DNA of 64,000 nucleotides. Origin: Streptomyces sp. NBC_01244 (lineage in GTDB: Bacteria > Actinomycetota > Actinomycetes > Streptomycetales > Streptomycetaceae). The translations under genes and the position numbers were made by a program. This document shows positions 34,595 to 43,863 of this stretch, one piece after another; the stretch's first letter is position 1, and every line of letters begins with the position of its first letter. The stretch lies in NCBI RefSeq assembly GCF_035987325.1, contig NZ_CP108488.1, positions 310,001 to 374,000 of the forward strand. The letters are read 5' to 3'. Below the pieces are notes generated by a model. That model was not told where the DNA came from. It saw only the letters and a list, made by a program, of their open reading frames with translations, and did no database searches.

Positions 34595-35959
34595 CTAGTC
34601 GAGGTCGAGGAGGGCCTTCTCGACGAGCTCGGTGAGCGCCGGGTGGATCCAGTACGGGGATCTGGCCAGAGTGGGCGCGTCGATGCCCAGGGTCATCGCC
34701 AGGACGAGGGGCTGGATGAGGGTGGCGGCCTGCGGGCCCATGAGGTGGGCGCCGAGCAGGCGGCCGGTGCCGCGTTCGGCGAGCACCTTGCAGAAACCGG
34801 TGGTGTCCTCCATCGCCCAGCCGTAGGCGATGTCCGCGTACCGGGCCTCGCCCACCAGCGGATCGAGGCCCCGGTCGCGGCAGGCTTGCTCGGTGGCGCC
34901 GATCGAGGCGATCTGGGGGCTGGTGAAGACGGCCGCGGGCACCAGGTCGTGGTCGGCCGTGATCAGGTCGTCCGGGTGACGAAGGTTGTGGGCGACGACC
35001 TGCGCCTCGCGGTTCGCCACGTGCTTGAGCGGTACCGGTGTGCAGATGTCGCCGAGCGCGAAGACCCCTTCCGCGGTGGTGCGTTGGTACGCGTCGACGA
35101 CGATGCGGCCGTCGTCGTGGGTGGCGATGCCCGCGGCGTCGAGGTTCAGGCGATCGCTGTTGGGCACGCGGCCCGCGGCGACCAGCAGCATGTCCGCCTC
35201 AACCGTGGAGGCGTCGTCCAGGGTCAGCCGCAGGGCGCCCGGACGGCCGCCCACCGCGGTCACTTCCCGGCCGAGCCTGAGGTCGTAGCGGGAACGGACC
35301 AGTTCGGTGAACCGTTCGGCGATCGTCTCGTCCTGCGGGCCGAGCAGGCGGTCCTGCGTCTCCACGATGACCACGGAGCTGCCGGCCGCCGCGAACACCT
35401 CCGCGAGCTCGGCCGCGATGTAGCCGCCGCCGAGGATGGCCAGTCGCCGGGGCGGGGCTTCGATCCGCATGACGGTGTCGGACGTCTCGTACGGCAGCGA
35501 GGACCCGAGCACAGGTGCGGGTACCACCGGGCGGCCTCCGGCGGCGATGACGATCTGCCGGGCGCCGATGTCGACGAAGCCGTCCGCGCGCTCGACCCGC
35601 AGCTCCCGCGGGCCCGTGAAACGTGCCCTTCCCTCGTACACGGTGACGGAGTGGGCCTCCCGGCGCCCCCGGCGGCCCTCCTCACGCTCGGCGTCCAGGC
35701 GGCCGAACACCCGGGCACGCATCGCCTTCCAGCGCACCCCGAGGAGCTCGGCGCCCACGTCGTACGTACCGGCTTCGCCGACGGTCCGGGCCACGTGCGC
35801 GGCGTAGGCGAACATCTTGCTCGGGATGCAGCCCGCGTTCAGGCAGGTTCCGCCGAACCACTTCTCCTCGACGATCGCGACGTCGAGTCCGGCGAACGAA
35901 TCGTCGATGACGGCGTTGCCGGATCCCGCACCGATGACGACAAGATCGTGCTGACGCAT
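34595..35959 (-). CDS. mtr: Mycothione reductase
   Basis: 454 residues. FAD-dependent disulfide reductase with redox-active Cys39/Cys44 (GGTCLNAGCIPSK), FAD motif VVIGAGSGNAVID, NAD(P)H motif AILGGGYIAAELAEVF, FAD-binding FALGDICTP and the dimer-interface catalytic pair His439/Glu444 (YWIHPALTE). The substitution pattern around the first motif (GAGSGN rather than GAGPGG) is the one I associate with mycothione reductase. It reduces mycothiol disulfide to maintain the actinomycete thiol pool. ATG 35959; monocistronic by spacing. Confidence 0.85.
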   Translation of the reverse strand: MRQHDLVVIGAGSGNAVIDDSFAGLDVAIVEEKWFGGTCLNAGCIPSKMFAYAAHVARTVGEAGTYDVGAELLGVRWKAMRARVFGRLDAEREEGRRGRREAHSVTVYEGRARFTGPRELRVERADGFVDIGARQIVIAAGGRPVVPAPVLGSSLPYETSDTVMRIEAPPRRLAILGGGYIAAELAEVFAAAGSSVVIVETQDRLLGPQDETIAERFTELVRSRYDLRLGREVTAVGGRPGALRLTLDDASTVEADMLLVAAGRVPNSDRLNLDAAGIATHDDGRIVVDAYQRTTAEGVFALGDICTPVPLKHVANREAQVVAHNLRHPDDLITADHDLVPAAVFTSPQIASIGATEQACRDRGLDPLVGEARYADIAYGWAMEDTTGFCKVLAERGTGRLLGAHLMGPQAATLIQPLVLAMTLGIDAPTLARSPYWIHPALTELVEKALLDLD

Positions 35960-36023
35960 CAGGCCAGGCTACGGGCCCCTCGGCGCGGGGCGAGTTTCTG
36001 TTCGTCCGTTTTCGGCCTGCAAT

Positions 36024-37295
36024 TTACGTCACCGCGCCCTGCGCGGGGCGCGGGGCGCGGACGACCAGGCGGTCGGGGGCCGTCGCCAGTGGTGCGGGCA
36101 GGGTCCGGCCCGCCGCGCCGGGTGTGAGCGAGCCGAGGACGCTCGGGTGCCGGGCGCCGGTGCAGGAGGGGAGGGTCGCGGGCAGGGCGTGCGCGGTGAG
36201 CCAGCCCAGGACGGCGAAGGCGTATGCCTCCTTCGTGCCGGACGGCAGTCCGAGCTCGTCCGACGTCCGCAGCACCACCCCCGCGCCGCCCCCGCCCAGT
36301 TCCTCCCGCAGCCACCGCATCAGCACCGGGTTGCGGGTCCCGCCGCCCGACGCGATCACCTCCGTCGCCCCGAAGGGCCGGACGGCGTCGGCGACGGTCC
36401 GTGCCGTGAGCCGGGTCAGGGTGGCGACGACGTCCTCGGCGGACAGCGGCCCGCAGGTGTCCAGCGCCGCGCGCAGATAGGGCAGGTGGAACAGTTCCTT
36501 GCCCGTCGTCTTCGGTGCGGGCAGGGCGTAGTACGGCTCGTCCAGCAGTTTGCGCAGCAGCCCCGGGTGTACGGTTCCGCGGGCGGCGAGCACGCCGTCC
36601 ACGTCCATGAACCGTGCCCCGCCCGGGGCGCCCACCTCTGCACGTTCCTGCACCGCCGCGTCGATCAGCGCGTTGGCGGGTCCGGTGTCGAAGGCCAGCG
36701 GTGCGCCGCCGCCCAACCCGTCCGCGACCACCGTCACGTTCGCGATGCCGCCCAGGTTGAGCGCCACGGGGACGCCCGGCCGCCCGCGCAGCCACATGAC
36801 GTCGAAGACGCTGACCAGGGGCGCCCCCTGTCCCCCGGCGGCCACGTCCCGCGTGCGGAAGCCGGAGACGACGGGCCGGCCCGTGGCTTCGGCGATCCAG
36901 GCCGGCTCCCCGATCTGGAGCGTGCCGTGCACCCGGCCGGCCTCGGCCCAGTGGTAGACGGTCTGCCCGTGCGAGGCGATCAAGTCAGCTCGTCCGTCAC
37001 ACAGTTCGCGGTCGGCCCGTACGGCCGCCGCGGCGAAGGCCTGTCCGATGCGCGTGTCGAGCCTGCACACCGTGGCCAGATCCGTCGCGGCGGGTGGCAG
37101 CGCCCCGGCCAGCTCCGCCCGCAGCCCGTTCTCGTACGCGGTACTGATCATGCCGAGCGGCGTGAGCACCAGCGTGTCCCCGTCCATGGCGAGGTCCGCG
37201 GCGGCCGCGTCGACGGCATCGTACGAGGTGCCCGACATCAGCCCCACCACGCGCAGGGCGCCCGCCCCGCGGACGCCCACCGGCGGGCCGCTCAC
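36024..37295 (-). CDS. anmK: Anhydro-N-acetylmuramic acid kinase
   Basis: 423 residues from GTG 37295, in a GTGA overlap with the transporter gene upstream. Signature blocks: RVVGLMSGTSYDAVDAA at the phosphate loop, DLIASHGQTVYHW, LNLGGIANVTV, LAFDTGPANALIDA and VIASGGGTRNP. The enzyme opens and phosphorylates 1,6-anhydro-MurNAc to MurNAc-6-phosphate for murein recycling. Translational coupling to an MHS transporter suggests that the transporter may import a wall-derived sugar or organic acid; that link is inference. Confidence 0.92.
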   Translation of the reverse strand: MSGPPVGVRGAGALRVVGLMSGTSYDAVDAAAADLAMDGDTLVLTPLGMISTAYENGLRAELAGALPPAATDLATVCRLDTRIGQAFAAAAVRADRELCDGRADLIASHGQTVYHWAEAGRVHGTLQIGEPAWIAEATGRPVVSGFRTRDVAAGGQGAPLVSVFDVMWLRGRPGVPVALNLGGIANVTVVADGLGGGAPLAFDTGPANALIDAAVQERAEVGAPGGARFMDVDGVLAARGTVHPGLLRKLLDEPYYALPAPKTTGKELFHLPYLRAALDTCGPLSAEDVVATLTRLTARTVADAVRPFGATEVIASGGGTRNPVLMRWLREELGGGGAGVVLRTSDELGLPSGTKEAYAFAVLGWLTAHALPATLPSCTGARHPSVLGSLTPGAAGRTLPAPLATAPDRLVVRAPRPAQGAVT

Positions 37296-38614
37296 CGGAG
37301 CGTCCGCACGTGGTCGTCGCCGCGCAGGGTCAGCAGCGCGGCGACGCTGACCGCGCAGGCGGCCGCGGCGTAGTACGCGGGAATGTCGGCGTCACCGGTC
37401 CACGCGACGGCCCGGGTGATGATCAGCCCCGCGCATCCCGAGAACACGGCGTTGGACAGCGCGTACGCCAGCCCCAGCCCGGTGTAGCGCACCGTGGTCG
37501 GGAACATCTCGGACAGCATCGCAGGACCGGGTCCGGCCATCAGTCCGACGGCAGCCCCCGCAGCGAAGAGCGCGGCCCCCTTCACGTACACCGGCGTGCC
37601 CGTGTCCTGGACCAGGTTCAGCAGCGGCAGGGCGAGCACGGCCACCAGCAGCGCTCCGGCCAGCATCACCGTCCGCCGCCCGAGCCGGTCGCTGATCGCG
37701 CCGGCGGGCAGGATGGTCGCCGCGAATCCCAGGTTCGCCAGCACGGTCGCCACGAGGGCCTGCTGGAACGTGGCGTTCAGCGTGTTCTGGAGGTAGGAGG
37801 GCAGAACCACCAGGAAGGTGTACCCGGCCGCCGACCAGCCCATGACCCGCCCGGCGCCCAGCGCGACGGCCTTGGCCGTCTCTCCGGCGGGCGGTCGCCG
37901 CGGGGGTCCACCCGCCGGAGAGAGGGCCGACACGAAGGCGGGCGTCTCGTCCAGGCGCACGCGCAGCCACAGTGCGGCGAGCCCGAGCGGAAGCGTCAGC
38001 AGGAAAGGCACCCGCCAGCCCCAGGCGTTCAGCTCCGAGGCGGTCAGTACGGTCGCCAGGAGCGCCGTCGTACCGGCGCCCGCGATCAGACCGAGCGAGA
38101 CCGTGAACGACTGCCACGCCCCGTACCGCCCCCGGCGGCCCGGCGGCGCGCTCTCCGTCATGACCGAGACCGCTCCGCCGAACTCCCCGCCCGCCGACAG
38201 CCCCTGCAGGATCCGCAGCAGCGTCAGCAGCCACGGCGCGGCCGCGCCGATGCTCGCGTACGTCGGGAGCACGCCGATGAGAGTCGTGGCGCCGGTCATC
38301 AGGCAGATGACCAGGACGAGCGTCGGCCGCCGGCCGATCCGGTCACCGAGCCGCCCGAACACCGCCGCCCCGACGGGCCGGAAGAAGAACGCCAGGGCGA
38401 AGGAGGCGTACGTCTTGACGAGCCCCTCCACCTCGCTGCCGCCCTCGGGAGTGAAGAAGTGCGCCGCGATGACGGTGGCGAGGTAGCCGTAGACACCGAA
38501 CTCGTACCACTCGATGAAGTTGCCGACGCTGCCGCCGAGCAGCGCCCGACGGGAACCGGACCGCCGGGCCGCTGCCACGGATGAGAGGACCGGTCCGGGG
38601 GCGGGTGAGAGCAT
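37292..38614 (-). CDS. MFS transporter, metabolite:H+ symporter (MHS) family
   Basis: About 440 residues from ATG 38614; the frame extends to 38671, but that stretch is unlike the family and neither start has a good ribosome site. Twelve membrane helices, with MHS landmarks: GNFIEWYEFGVYGYLATVIA (helix 1), FGRLGDRIGRRPTLV (the A-loop), LLRILQGLSAGGEFGGAVSV, and a second ISDRLGRRTVML loop. The family takes up organic acids or zwitterions with protons. It is coupled to anmK. Confidence 0.85.
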   Translation of the reverse strand: MLSPAPGPVLSSVAAARRSGSRRALLGGSVGNFIEWYEFGVYGYLATVIAAHFFTPEGGSEVEGLVKTYASFALAFFFRPVGAAVFGRLGDRIGRRPTLVLVICLMTGATTLIGVLPTYASIGAAAPWLLTLLRILQGLSAGGEFGGAVSVMTESAPPGRRGRYGAWQSFTVSLGLIAGAGTTALLATVLTASELNAWGWRVPFLLTLPLGLAALWLRVRLDETPAFVSALSPAGGPPRRPPAGETAKAVALGAGRVMGWSAAGYTFLVVLPSYLQNTLNATFQQALVATVLANLGFAATILPAGAISDRLGRRTVMLAGALLVAVLALPLLNLVQDTGTPVYVKGAALFAAGAAVGLMAGPGPAMLSEMFPTTVRYTGLGLAYALSNAVFSGCAGLIITRAVAWTGDADIPAYYAAAACAVSVAALLTLRGDDHVRTLR

Positions 38615-38830
38615 GGAGGCAAGCCTGCTGAGCAGGTGGCCGCTCCACAAGTTCCGTCCGCCATATGCCACACAGGGCGATGGGGCGGAGAGTCATATCT
38701 GACACGAACAGCCGTGTCCTGTCCGGACTGGCCAGTGGTGACTGCGGCCGCCAGCCCACGGATGAGCTGGACATGGCCAGGGCCCCAGGATGCCGATCCT
38801 CCAAGTCGCAAGACGAGGCGGTCTCGCTCG

Positions 38831-39109
38831 TCAGGCGGTGGACACCTGCGCGGCGGGATCGCGGCTGCCCGATTCCCAGGGCGGGGCCACGGCCGACTCG
38901 GTCCAGGCGGCCAGGGCTTCGCCGTCGACGCAGACGATGCCGCACGCGTCGGCGTACTCGAGGGCAGGGGTGGTGTAGGCGCTCGTGGTGACGACGATCG
39001 CCACGTCGGCGCCGTGAACGGCGAAGCAGGTACCGCCGAAGCGCTGCAGGTCCTGCGATCCGACGCGATGGGTGTCGGCGTAGTCGGATCCCTGCGCGGG
39101 ACCGGCTGA
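38831..39109 (-). pseudogene. 5'-truncated restriction-endonuclease-like (Mrr-type) fragment
   Basis: A 92-codon frame without a start reads VGSQDLQRFGGTCFAVHGAD, then VAIVVTTSAYTTPALEYADA and CGIVCVDGEALAAW. This matches the second half of the Mrr_cat nuclease fold, where xVVTxxxFTxxAxxYA and VDGxxLAxW are typical; the catalytic D/ExK part should lie upstream but a stop intervenes. Family call is by recall. Confidence 0.5.
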
Positions 39110-39306
39110 TCACTCTCTGAAGGACGGGGAACCTCATGCCCTTCCTCATCTGACCCGGATCGCCGCCCGCAAACACACAGGCGGACCGCCCTGCGAGGCC
39201 TGGGCCGGACGAAGCAACCGGGGAGCGGCGTTGCGATACGGCGGGTCGCGTCACCCCGGACCGCGGTCAGCTCCTTCCCACCTGGATCCCCGACAGCGCC
39301 ACGTAC

Positions 39307-40335
39307 TCACGACAGCAGGTTCACGGCCTGCTGGAACAGGCCGGGGAAGCGGGCGGCAGCTGGGGTGATCAGGGGCGCCAGCCGGGGCTGGTTGCGGGCC
39401 CAGAGCAGAGACTTGGTCAGCACCCGGTAGTTGCGGGACAGCTGGCGCCACGCGTCTTCGTAGGCTTCGGGGCGGCCTTCGCGCAGGCAGCGCACGAGTT
39501 CGGCAGCGGCCGTCAGAGCGAGGGCGAGTCCCTCGCCCGTCAGGGCGTCCACGTATCCGGCGGCGTCGCCCACGAACAAGACCCTCCCGGCCACCCGGGA
39601 GCGGGCCTGCTGGCGGAGCGGACCCGCGCCCCGGACCGGGGTCCGGCCCGCAGTGCCGAGTTGGGACACCAACAGCGGGAATCGGGCCAGCTGTGCTTCG
39701 TACGGGAGGCGTTCGGACGTGAGGACGGCGATTCCGACCTGGTGTGGGCCCAGCGGAGTGATGTAGGCCTCGCAGCCGGCCGACCAGTGCACCTCCACCA
39801 GGTCGCTCCACGGTTCGACGGAGTAGTGGCGCCGCAATCCGTACCGCGGCGGCCGGCGCCCGGCCCTCGGCCGCTCGTCCAGGCCGAGCGACCGCCGGGT
39901 CGGTGAATGCAGTCCGTCCGCCGCCACGAGATACCGGGCGGCCATCCCGTCCGCCGTGACGTGGTCGATGGACTGGCTCACCTGGCGAACCCGGCGGCGG
40001 AGGATCGGAATGCCGAGCTGGACGGCCCGGTCGGTGAGTGCCTCGTGGAGCAGGGTGCGGCGCGCGCCGAGGCCGTGGCCCGTCCGGAACACGGCCTCGG
40101 CGCGCCGTTCGCCCACGGCGTCCACGTAGCGGATGCCGCGCAGAGGATGGCCCGGCACCTTGACGCCGAGGGCGTCCAAGGCGCGGACCGCACCCGGCAT
40201 CAGGCCTTCTCCGCAGGCCTTGTCGATGGGCGCGGGACGCGGTTCGGCGACCACGACGTCGAACCCGGCGAGCGCTCCGTGGATCGCGGTGGCCAGGCCC
40301 GCGGGGCCGCCACCCACCACGAGGAGATCGATCAC
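39307..40335 (-). CDS. srsC: FAD-dependent hydroxylase/oxidoreductase of phenolic-lipid operon
   Basis: 342 residues from GTG 40335, GTGA overlap with the methyltransferase. N-terminal FAD motif LLVVGGGPAGLATAIHGALA; RRTLLHEALTDRA; second FAD motif GRVLFVGDAAGYVDALTGEG. Geranylgeranyl-reductase/phenol-hydroxylase-like flavoprotein. In Streptomyces griseus SrsC, a flavoprotein, hydroxylates the methylated alkylresorcinol to a quinone-level product; order and partners here match (type III PKS, ICMT-like methyltransferase, flavoprotein). The assignment rests on that synteny plus fold. Confidence 0.8.
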   Translation of the reverse strand: MIDLLVVGGGPAGLATAIHGALAGFDVVVAEPRPAPIDKACGEGLMPGAVRALDALGVKVPGHPLRGIRYVDAVGERRAEAVFRTGHGLGARRTLLHEALTDRAVQLGIPILRRRVRQVSQSIDHVTADGMAARYLVAADGLHSPTRRSLGLDERPRAGRRPPRYGLRRHYSVEPWSDLVEVHWSAGCEAYITPLGPHQVGIAVLTSERLPYEAQLARFPLLVSQLGTAGRTPVRGAGPLRQQARSRVAGRVLFVGDAAGYVDALTGEGLALALTAAAELVRCLREGRPEAYEDAWRQLSRNYRVLTKSLLWARNQPRLAPLITPAAARFPGLFQQAVNLLS

Positions 40336-40871
40336 TGAGCCGCGCCCAGGGCGGGTAGCGGGCGTGTGGGCGCCAGTGCGTCGTCCTCGCAGCGGATGCG
40401 TACGGACAGCAGGGCGGCGTTCAGCAGCGTGAAGCCAAGGGCGGTCACCCACGCGGTGTGCACCAGGGGAAGGGCCATGCCTTCGACGACGACGGCCAGG
40501 TAGTTGGGGTGACGCAGGTACCGGTAGGGGCCGCGGGTCACCAGCGGAAGGCCGGGGACGATCAGCACGCGGGTGTTCCAGCGGGGGCCCAGGGCTCCGA
40601 TGCACCACCACCGCAGCCCCTGGGCGGCCAGCACGAGGACGAGGGCGGGCCAGCCGAGCAGGGGCAGGAAGGGCCGGTCGGCCGCCCACGGCTCCACGAG
40701 GCAGCCGAGCAGCAGGGCCGTGTGTAGGGCGACCATCGCCGGGTAGTGCCCGGCCCCGTACTCGAGCCCGCCCCTGGACCGGCTCCAGGCAGCGTTGCGG
40801 CGCGCCACGAAGAGTTCCGCGAACCGTTCCGCGATGACCAGCAAGATCAGCAAGGTGTACGGCGTCGTCAT
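40332..40871 (-). CDS. srsB: Isoprenylcysteine carboxyl methyltransferase-like O-methyltransferase
   Basis: 179 residues; ATG 40871 lies seven bases after the PKS stop. About five membrane helices and the ICMT-type SAM site: LVTRGPYRYLRHPNYLAVVV (RHPxY) near residues 110-130. Despite its name this bacterial branch methylates other hydroxyls; SrsB of S. griseus methylates the phenolic lipid. Placement between the PKS and flavoprotein genes supports that role. Confidence 0.8.
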   Translation of the reverse strand: MTTPYTLLILLVIAERFAELFVARRNAAWSRSRGGLEYGAGHYPAMVALHTALLLGCLVEPWAADRPFLPLLGWPALVLVLAAQGLRWWCIGALGPRWNTRVLIVPGLPLVTRGPYRYLRHPNYLAVVVEGMALPLVHTAWVTALGFTLLNAALLSVRIRCEDDALAPTRPLPALGAAQ

Positions 40872-40878
40872 AGTGCAA

Positions 40879-41949
40879 TCACCAGGTCAGCAGGACGAGT
40901 TCGGAGGAGAAGCCCGGACCGAAGGCGATCATCAGGCCTGCCGATCCCGGCCGTGGCGCTGCGGCCCGGGTGTCTCGCAGGATCTGCAGCACCGAGGCGG
41001 AGGACAGGTTCCCCGTGGCGGCCAGCGCTCGACGGGAGGGGGCCAGGGCGGAGTCCGGCAGGCCGAGTTCGTCGGCGAGCGCGTCCATGATCTTCGGGCC
41101 GCCGGGATGGCAGACCCAGGCCGCCACGTCCCGGGGCTTGAGGTCGTGAGCGGCGAGGAAGGACTCGATCTCCTCCGCCACGTGCAGCCGGACGAGCTCG
41201 GGGACCTCCCGGCCGAGGACCATGCGGAAGCCCCAGTCGCCGACGTCCCAGCCCAGGAGGTGCTCGGTCCCCGGGTACAGGCGGCTGCGCGTGGCCGCTA
41301 CGACCGGTCCGGACGTGCCGGCCGCGCGCGCTGTCGCGGGAGCGTGGTCGCCGCCGACCGCCACCAGAGCGGCGGCCCCGTCGCCGAACAGGCTTCCCGC
41401 CACCAAGTTCGCCATTGAGGTGTCCGTGGGCTGCAAGGTCAGCGAGCACAGTTCGGTGGACAGCAAGAGCGCCGTACCGTCCGGATGCCCGGTGAGGAAG
41501 TCGTGCACCCGGGCCAGCCCCGCCGCACCGGCGGAGCAGCCGAGTCCGAACATCGGCACCCGCTTGACGTCGGGCCGCAGGCCGACCCGTGCGGCCAGCC
41601 GGGCTTCCACGGAGGGCGCCGCGATCCCGGTCACTGTCGTCGAGACGACCAGGTCGATCTCCTCGGCGCGCACCCCCGCCTCGTCGAGTGCCCGCTCGAC
41701 CGCTTCGGCGCCCAGGGCGACGGCGAGTTCGACGAACAGGCGGTTGGTGTGGCCGAAGCCGCCGAGCCTCCGGTACACGTCCAGGGGGAGGGCGAGGTGG
41801 CGCGTCTCCACCTGGGCCGCGCCGTGCAGCCGGCGCAGGAGCGCGCTGTCGGCCCCGGGCGGCAGACAGGAAGCGAGGACGTCGGTGATCTCCTGCTGCA
41901 TGTAGCGATGGGGCGGGAACGCCGTGCTCACCCCGAGGACGCGTGTCAT
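40879..41949 (-). CDS. srsA: Type III polyketide synthase, alkylresorcinol/phenolic lipid type
   Basis: 356 residues from ATG 41949. Catalytic triad is complete: Cys138 (FGLGCSAGAAGL), His281 (VCHPGGPKIM) and Asn314 (ATGNLSSASVL). The CHS-like fold condenses a fatty acyl starter with malonyl/methylmalonyl-CoA to give alkylresorcinols or pyrones. It leads a three-gene unit with srsB- and srsC-like genes. The unit is divergent from a UbiA prenyltransferase across only 79 bases, so the two sides may share a promoter region and possibly a product. Confidence 0.88.
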   Translation of the reverse strand: MTRVLGVSTAFPPHRYMQQEITDVLASCLPPGADSALLRRLHGAAQVETRHLALPLDVYRRLGGFGHTNRLFVELAVALGAEAVERALDEAGVRAEEIDLVVSTTVTGIAAPSVEARLAARVGLRPDVKRVPMFGLGCSAGAAGLARVHDFLTGHPDGTALLLSTELCSLTLQPTDTSMANLVAGSLFGDGAAALVAVGGDHAPATARAAGTSGPVVAATRSRLYPGTEHLLGWDVGDWGFRMVLGREVPELVRLHVAEEIESFLAAHDLKPRDVAAWVCHPGGPKIMDALADELGLPDSALAPSRRALAATGNLSSASVLQILRDTRAAAPRPGSAGLMIAFGPGFSSELVLLTW

Positions 41950-42028
41950 TGGTCCAACATAGGGACAGCAGGGCGCAGGCACGCTGAACACAGCCGCCAC
42001 GGGCGCGCCGGACCCATAGCGTGGTGCG

Positions 42029-42955
42029 GTGCCCATCATCAGCACCACCGACGAAGGAGCCGCCGCGGCCGCGGGGTCGGCGGGGTCGGCGACGGCCCGG
42101 CGCCTCGCCCGCGTGGGCTTCCTGGGGGTCCTGAAGGCCAGTCACCCCGTGCCGGCCGCCGCCGTCACCCTCCTCACGGCGCTGCTGGCCGCCGCCGTCG
42201 GGCTCGGACCCGTCGCCGGAACCACAGCGGTGGCCGCGGTCGCCGCGGGCCAACTGTCGATCGGCTGGTGCAACGACCGGCTGGACATGCGGCGCGACGT
42301 GGCAGCAGACCGCCTCGACAAGCCGCTCGCCACGGGGGAGGTACGGCCCGGAGCGGTGACCGCGGCCGCCTGTGCGGCCCTGCTCGCCTGCGTCCCGCTG
42401 TCGCTGGCCTGCGGCGCCCGGGCCGGCTGGGTCCACATCGGCTGCGTCGCCGCAGCCTGGTCGTACAACCTGTGGCTGAAGCGCACTCCCGCCTCCTGGC
42501 TGCCGTACACCGTCGCCTTCGGGCTGCTTCCCGCCGTCCTGACGCTGACCCTGCCCCTGACCTCGCCGTCGGCCGGATGGCCCCCGATGTGGCTCACCGC
42601 GGCAGCGGCTCTGCTGGGGACCAGTGCCCACTTCGCCAATGCCCTGCCCGACATCGACGAGGACATCGCGGGCGGTGTGCTGGGGCTCCCTCAGCGACTG
42701 GGGCGACGCGTGTCCGTCGCGATGGCCGCGGGTCTCGCCTTCGCCTCCTGCACGGTGGTGACGCTCGGTCCGCCCGGCCCGGTGCCCCTTGCCGGTCGGC
42801 TGCTGCTGGGCGTGACGCTGGCCCTGTGCCTGGCGGCACTGGCCGCACCGCCCGCCCTCGCCCGCGGCCGGATGCCCTTCCTGATCATCCTGGCCCTGGC
42901 CGGAGCCGACGCCGCACTCCTGGTCCTGGCCGGCGACGCCCTGACCGCCGGCTGA
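42029..42955 (+). CDS. UbiA-family membrane prenyltransferase
   Basis: 308 residues from GTG 42029. Eight or nine membrane helices; the first Asp-rich motif is CNDRLDMRRDVAADRLDKPL (NDxxDxxxD) and the second is NALPDIDEDIAGG. UbiA enzymes attach isoprenoid chains to aromatic or other acceptors. Divergent from the phenolic-lipid operon, so the acceptor may be the resorcinol or quinone produced there. An alternative is an unrelated lipid or quinone pathway. No polyprenyl diphosphate synthase is adjacent. Confidence 0.85.
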   Translation: MPIISTTDEGAAAAAGSAGSATARRLARVGFLGVLKASHPVPAAAVTLLTALLAAAVGLGPVAGTTAVAAVAAGQLSIGWCNDRLDMRRDVAADRLDKPLATGEVRPGAVTAAACAALLACVPLSLACGARAGWVHIGCVAAAWSYNLWLKRTPASWLPYTVAFGLLPAVLTLTLPLTSPSAGWPPMWLTAAAALLGTSAHFANALPDIDEDIAGGVLGLPQRLGRRVSVAMAAGLAFASCTVVTLGPPGPVPLAGRLLLGVTLALCLAALAAPPALARGRMPFLIILALAGADAALLVLAGDALTAG

Positions 42956-42987
42956 CTGCGGTCCCCGGGCGGAGTCCGGGCACCGGC

Positions 42988-43863
42988 TCAGCGCGGAGTC
43001 GGGGGCGGCGGGGCCATCGCCCACCGGATCGTGCGGGTCAGGGCGTGCCCGGACAGGCGTACGCCGGTTGCCCTCGGGCCCGTCGCGGGGCTCAGGCCGA
43101 GAATGCCGGGAGCCCACGGTGGGAGCAGGCTGACCGCGTTCGCGGCGAGCAGCGAGTACGGGGCGCGGGCGGCCCAGGGCAGCGGCGGGTCGCGGAGGAT
43201 GAATCGGGCCGCGTCGAGTGCCTCGGACGTGGCCCGCAGTTCCGGCCGGTACGCCGTCAGCAGGGATGTCAGCGCCTCCCGGTCACGGGGCGGTTCCACC
43301 ACCCCGAGGGCCGTCGCCACGCGCGCTGTGTCCACGACGTAGGCATCGCAGCCGGCCGCGTCCAGCGGGTGCGCGCCGAAGCGTTGGTGGGCTCGCAGGA
43401 AGCTGTCGACCTCGGCCGCGTGCACCCAGCCCAGCAGGTGGGGATCGGCCGCGCGGTACGGCTCGCCCGCCGCGGTTGCACCCCTTACCCGGTCGTGGAC
43501 TGCCCGAACCCGGTCCACGGCTTCCTGGGCGTCCTGTGCGGTACCGAAGGTGGTGACGGCCAGGAAGGTGCTGGTGCGCTGGAGCCTGCCCCACGGGTCC
43601 CCGCGGAAGCCGGAGTGCGCAGCGACGGCTGCCATGGCGAGCGGGTGCAGGGACTGGAGCAGGAGTGCGCTCAGGCCTCCGATGAACATCGAGGCGTCGC
43701 CGTGGACCGTACGGATGGGCCTCTCGGGACCGAACCATCGAGGTCCGGGCGTGTTGTGGATCCGGGCACGATTGGCGGGACCCGACGGCCCGGCCACCCG
43801 ACTGAACAGCGCCGAGCCGAGCCGCGCCCGCAGGTCCGCACCTCCTGCCAGAGGCATCTCCAT
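42988..43863 (-). CDS. Oxygenase MpaB-family (DUF2236) protein
   Basis: 291 residues from ATG 43863 (ATG 43857 possible). Conserved blocks of the family: FSRVAGPSGPANRARIHNTP, VHGDASMFIGGLSALLLQSL, GRLQRTSTFLAVTTFGTA and LLGWVHAAEVDSFL with candidate heme-ligand histidines. Characterised relatives (latex-clearing protein, mpaB) are heme b enzymes acting on isoprenoid double bonds. It ends 33 bases from the convergent UbiA gene; a role in trimming or oxidising a prenyl chain is a tempting but untested idea. Confidence 0.8.
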   Translation of the reverse strand: MEMPLAGGADLRARLGSALFSRVAGPSGPANRARIHNTPGPRWFGPERPIRTVHGDASMFIGGLSALLLQSLHPLAMAAVAAHSGFRGDPWGRLQRTSTFLAVTTFGTAQDAQEAVDRVRAVHDRVRGATAAGEPYRAADPHLLGWVHAAEVDSFLRAHQRFGAHPLDAAGCDAYVVDTARVATALGVVEPPRDREALTSLLTAYRPELRATSEALDAARFILRDPPLPWAARAPYSLLAANAVSLLPPWAPGILGLSPATGPRATGVRLSGHALTRTIRWAMAPPPPTPR

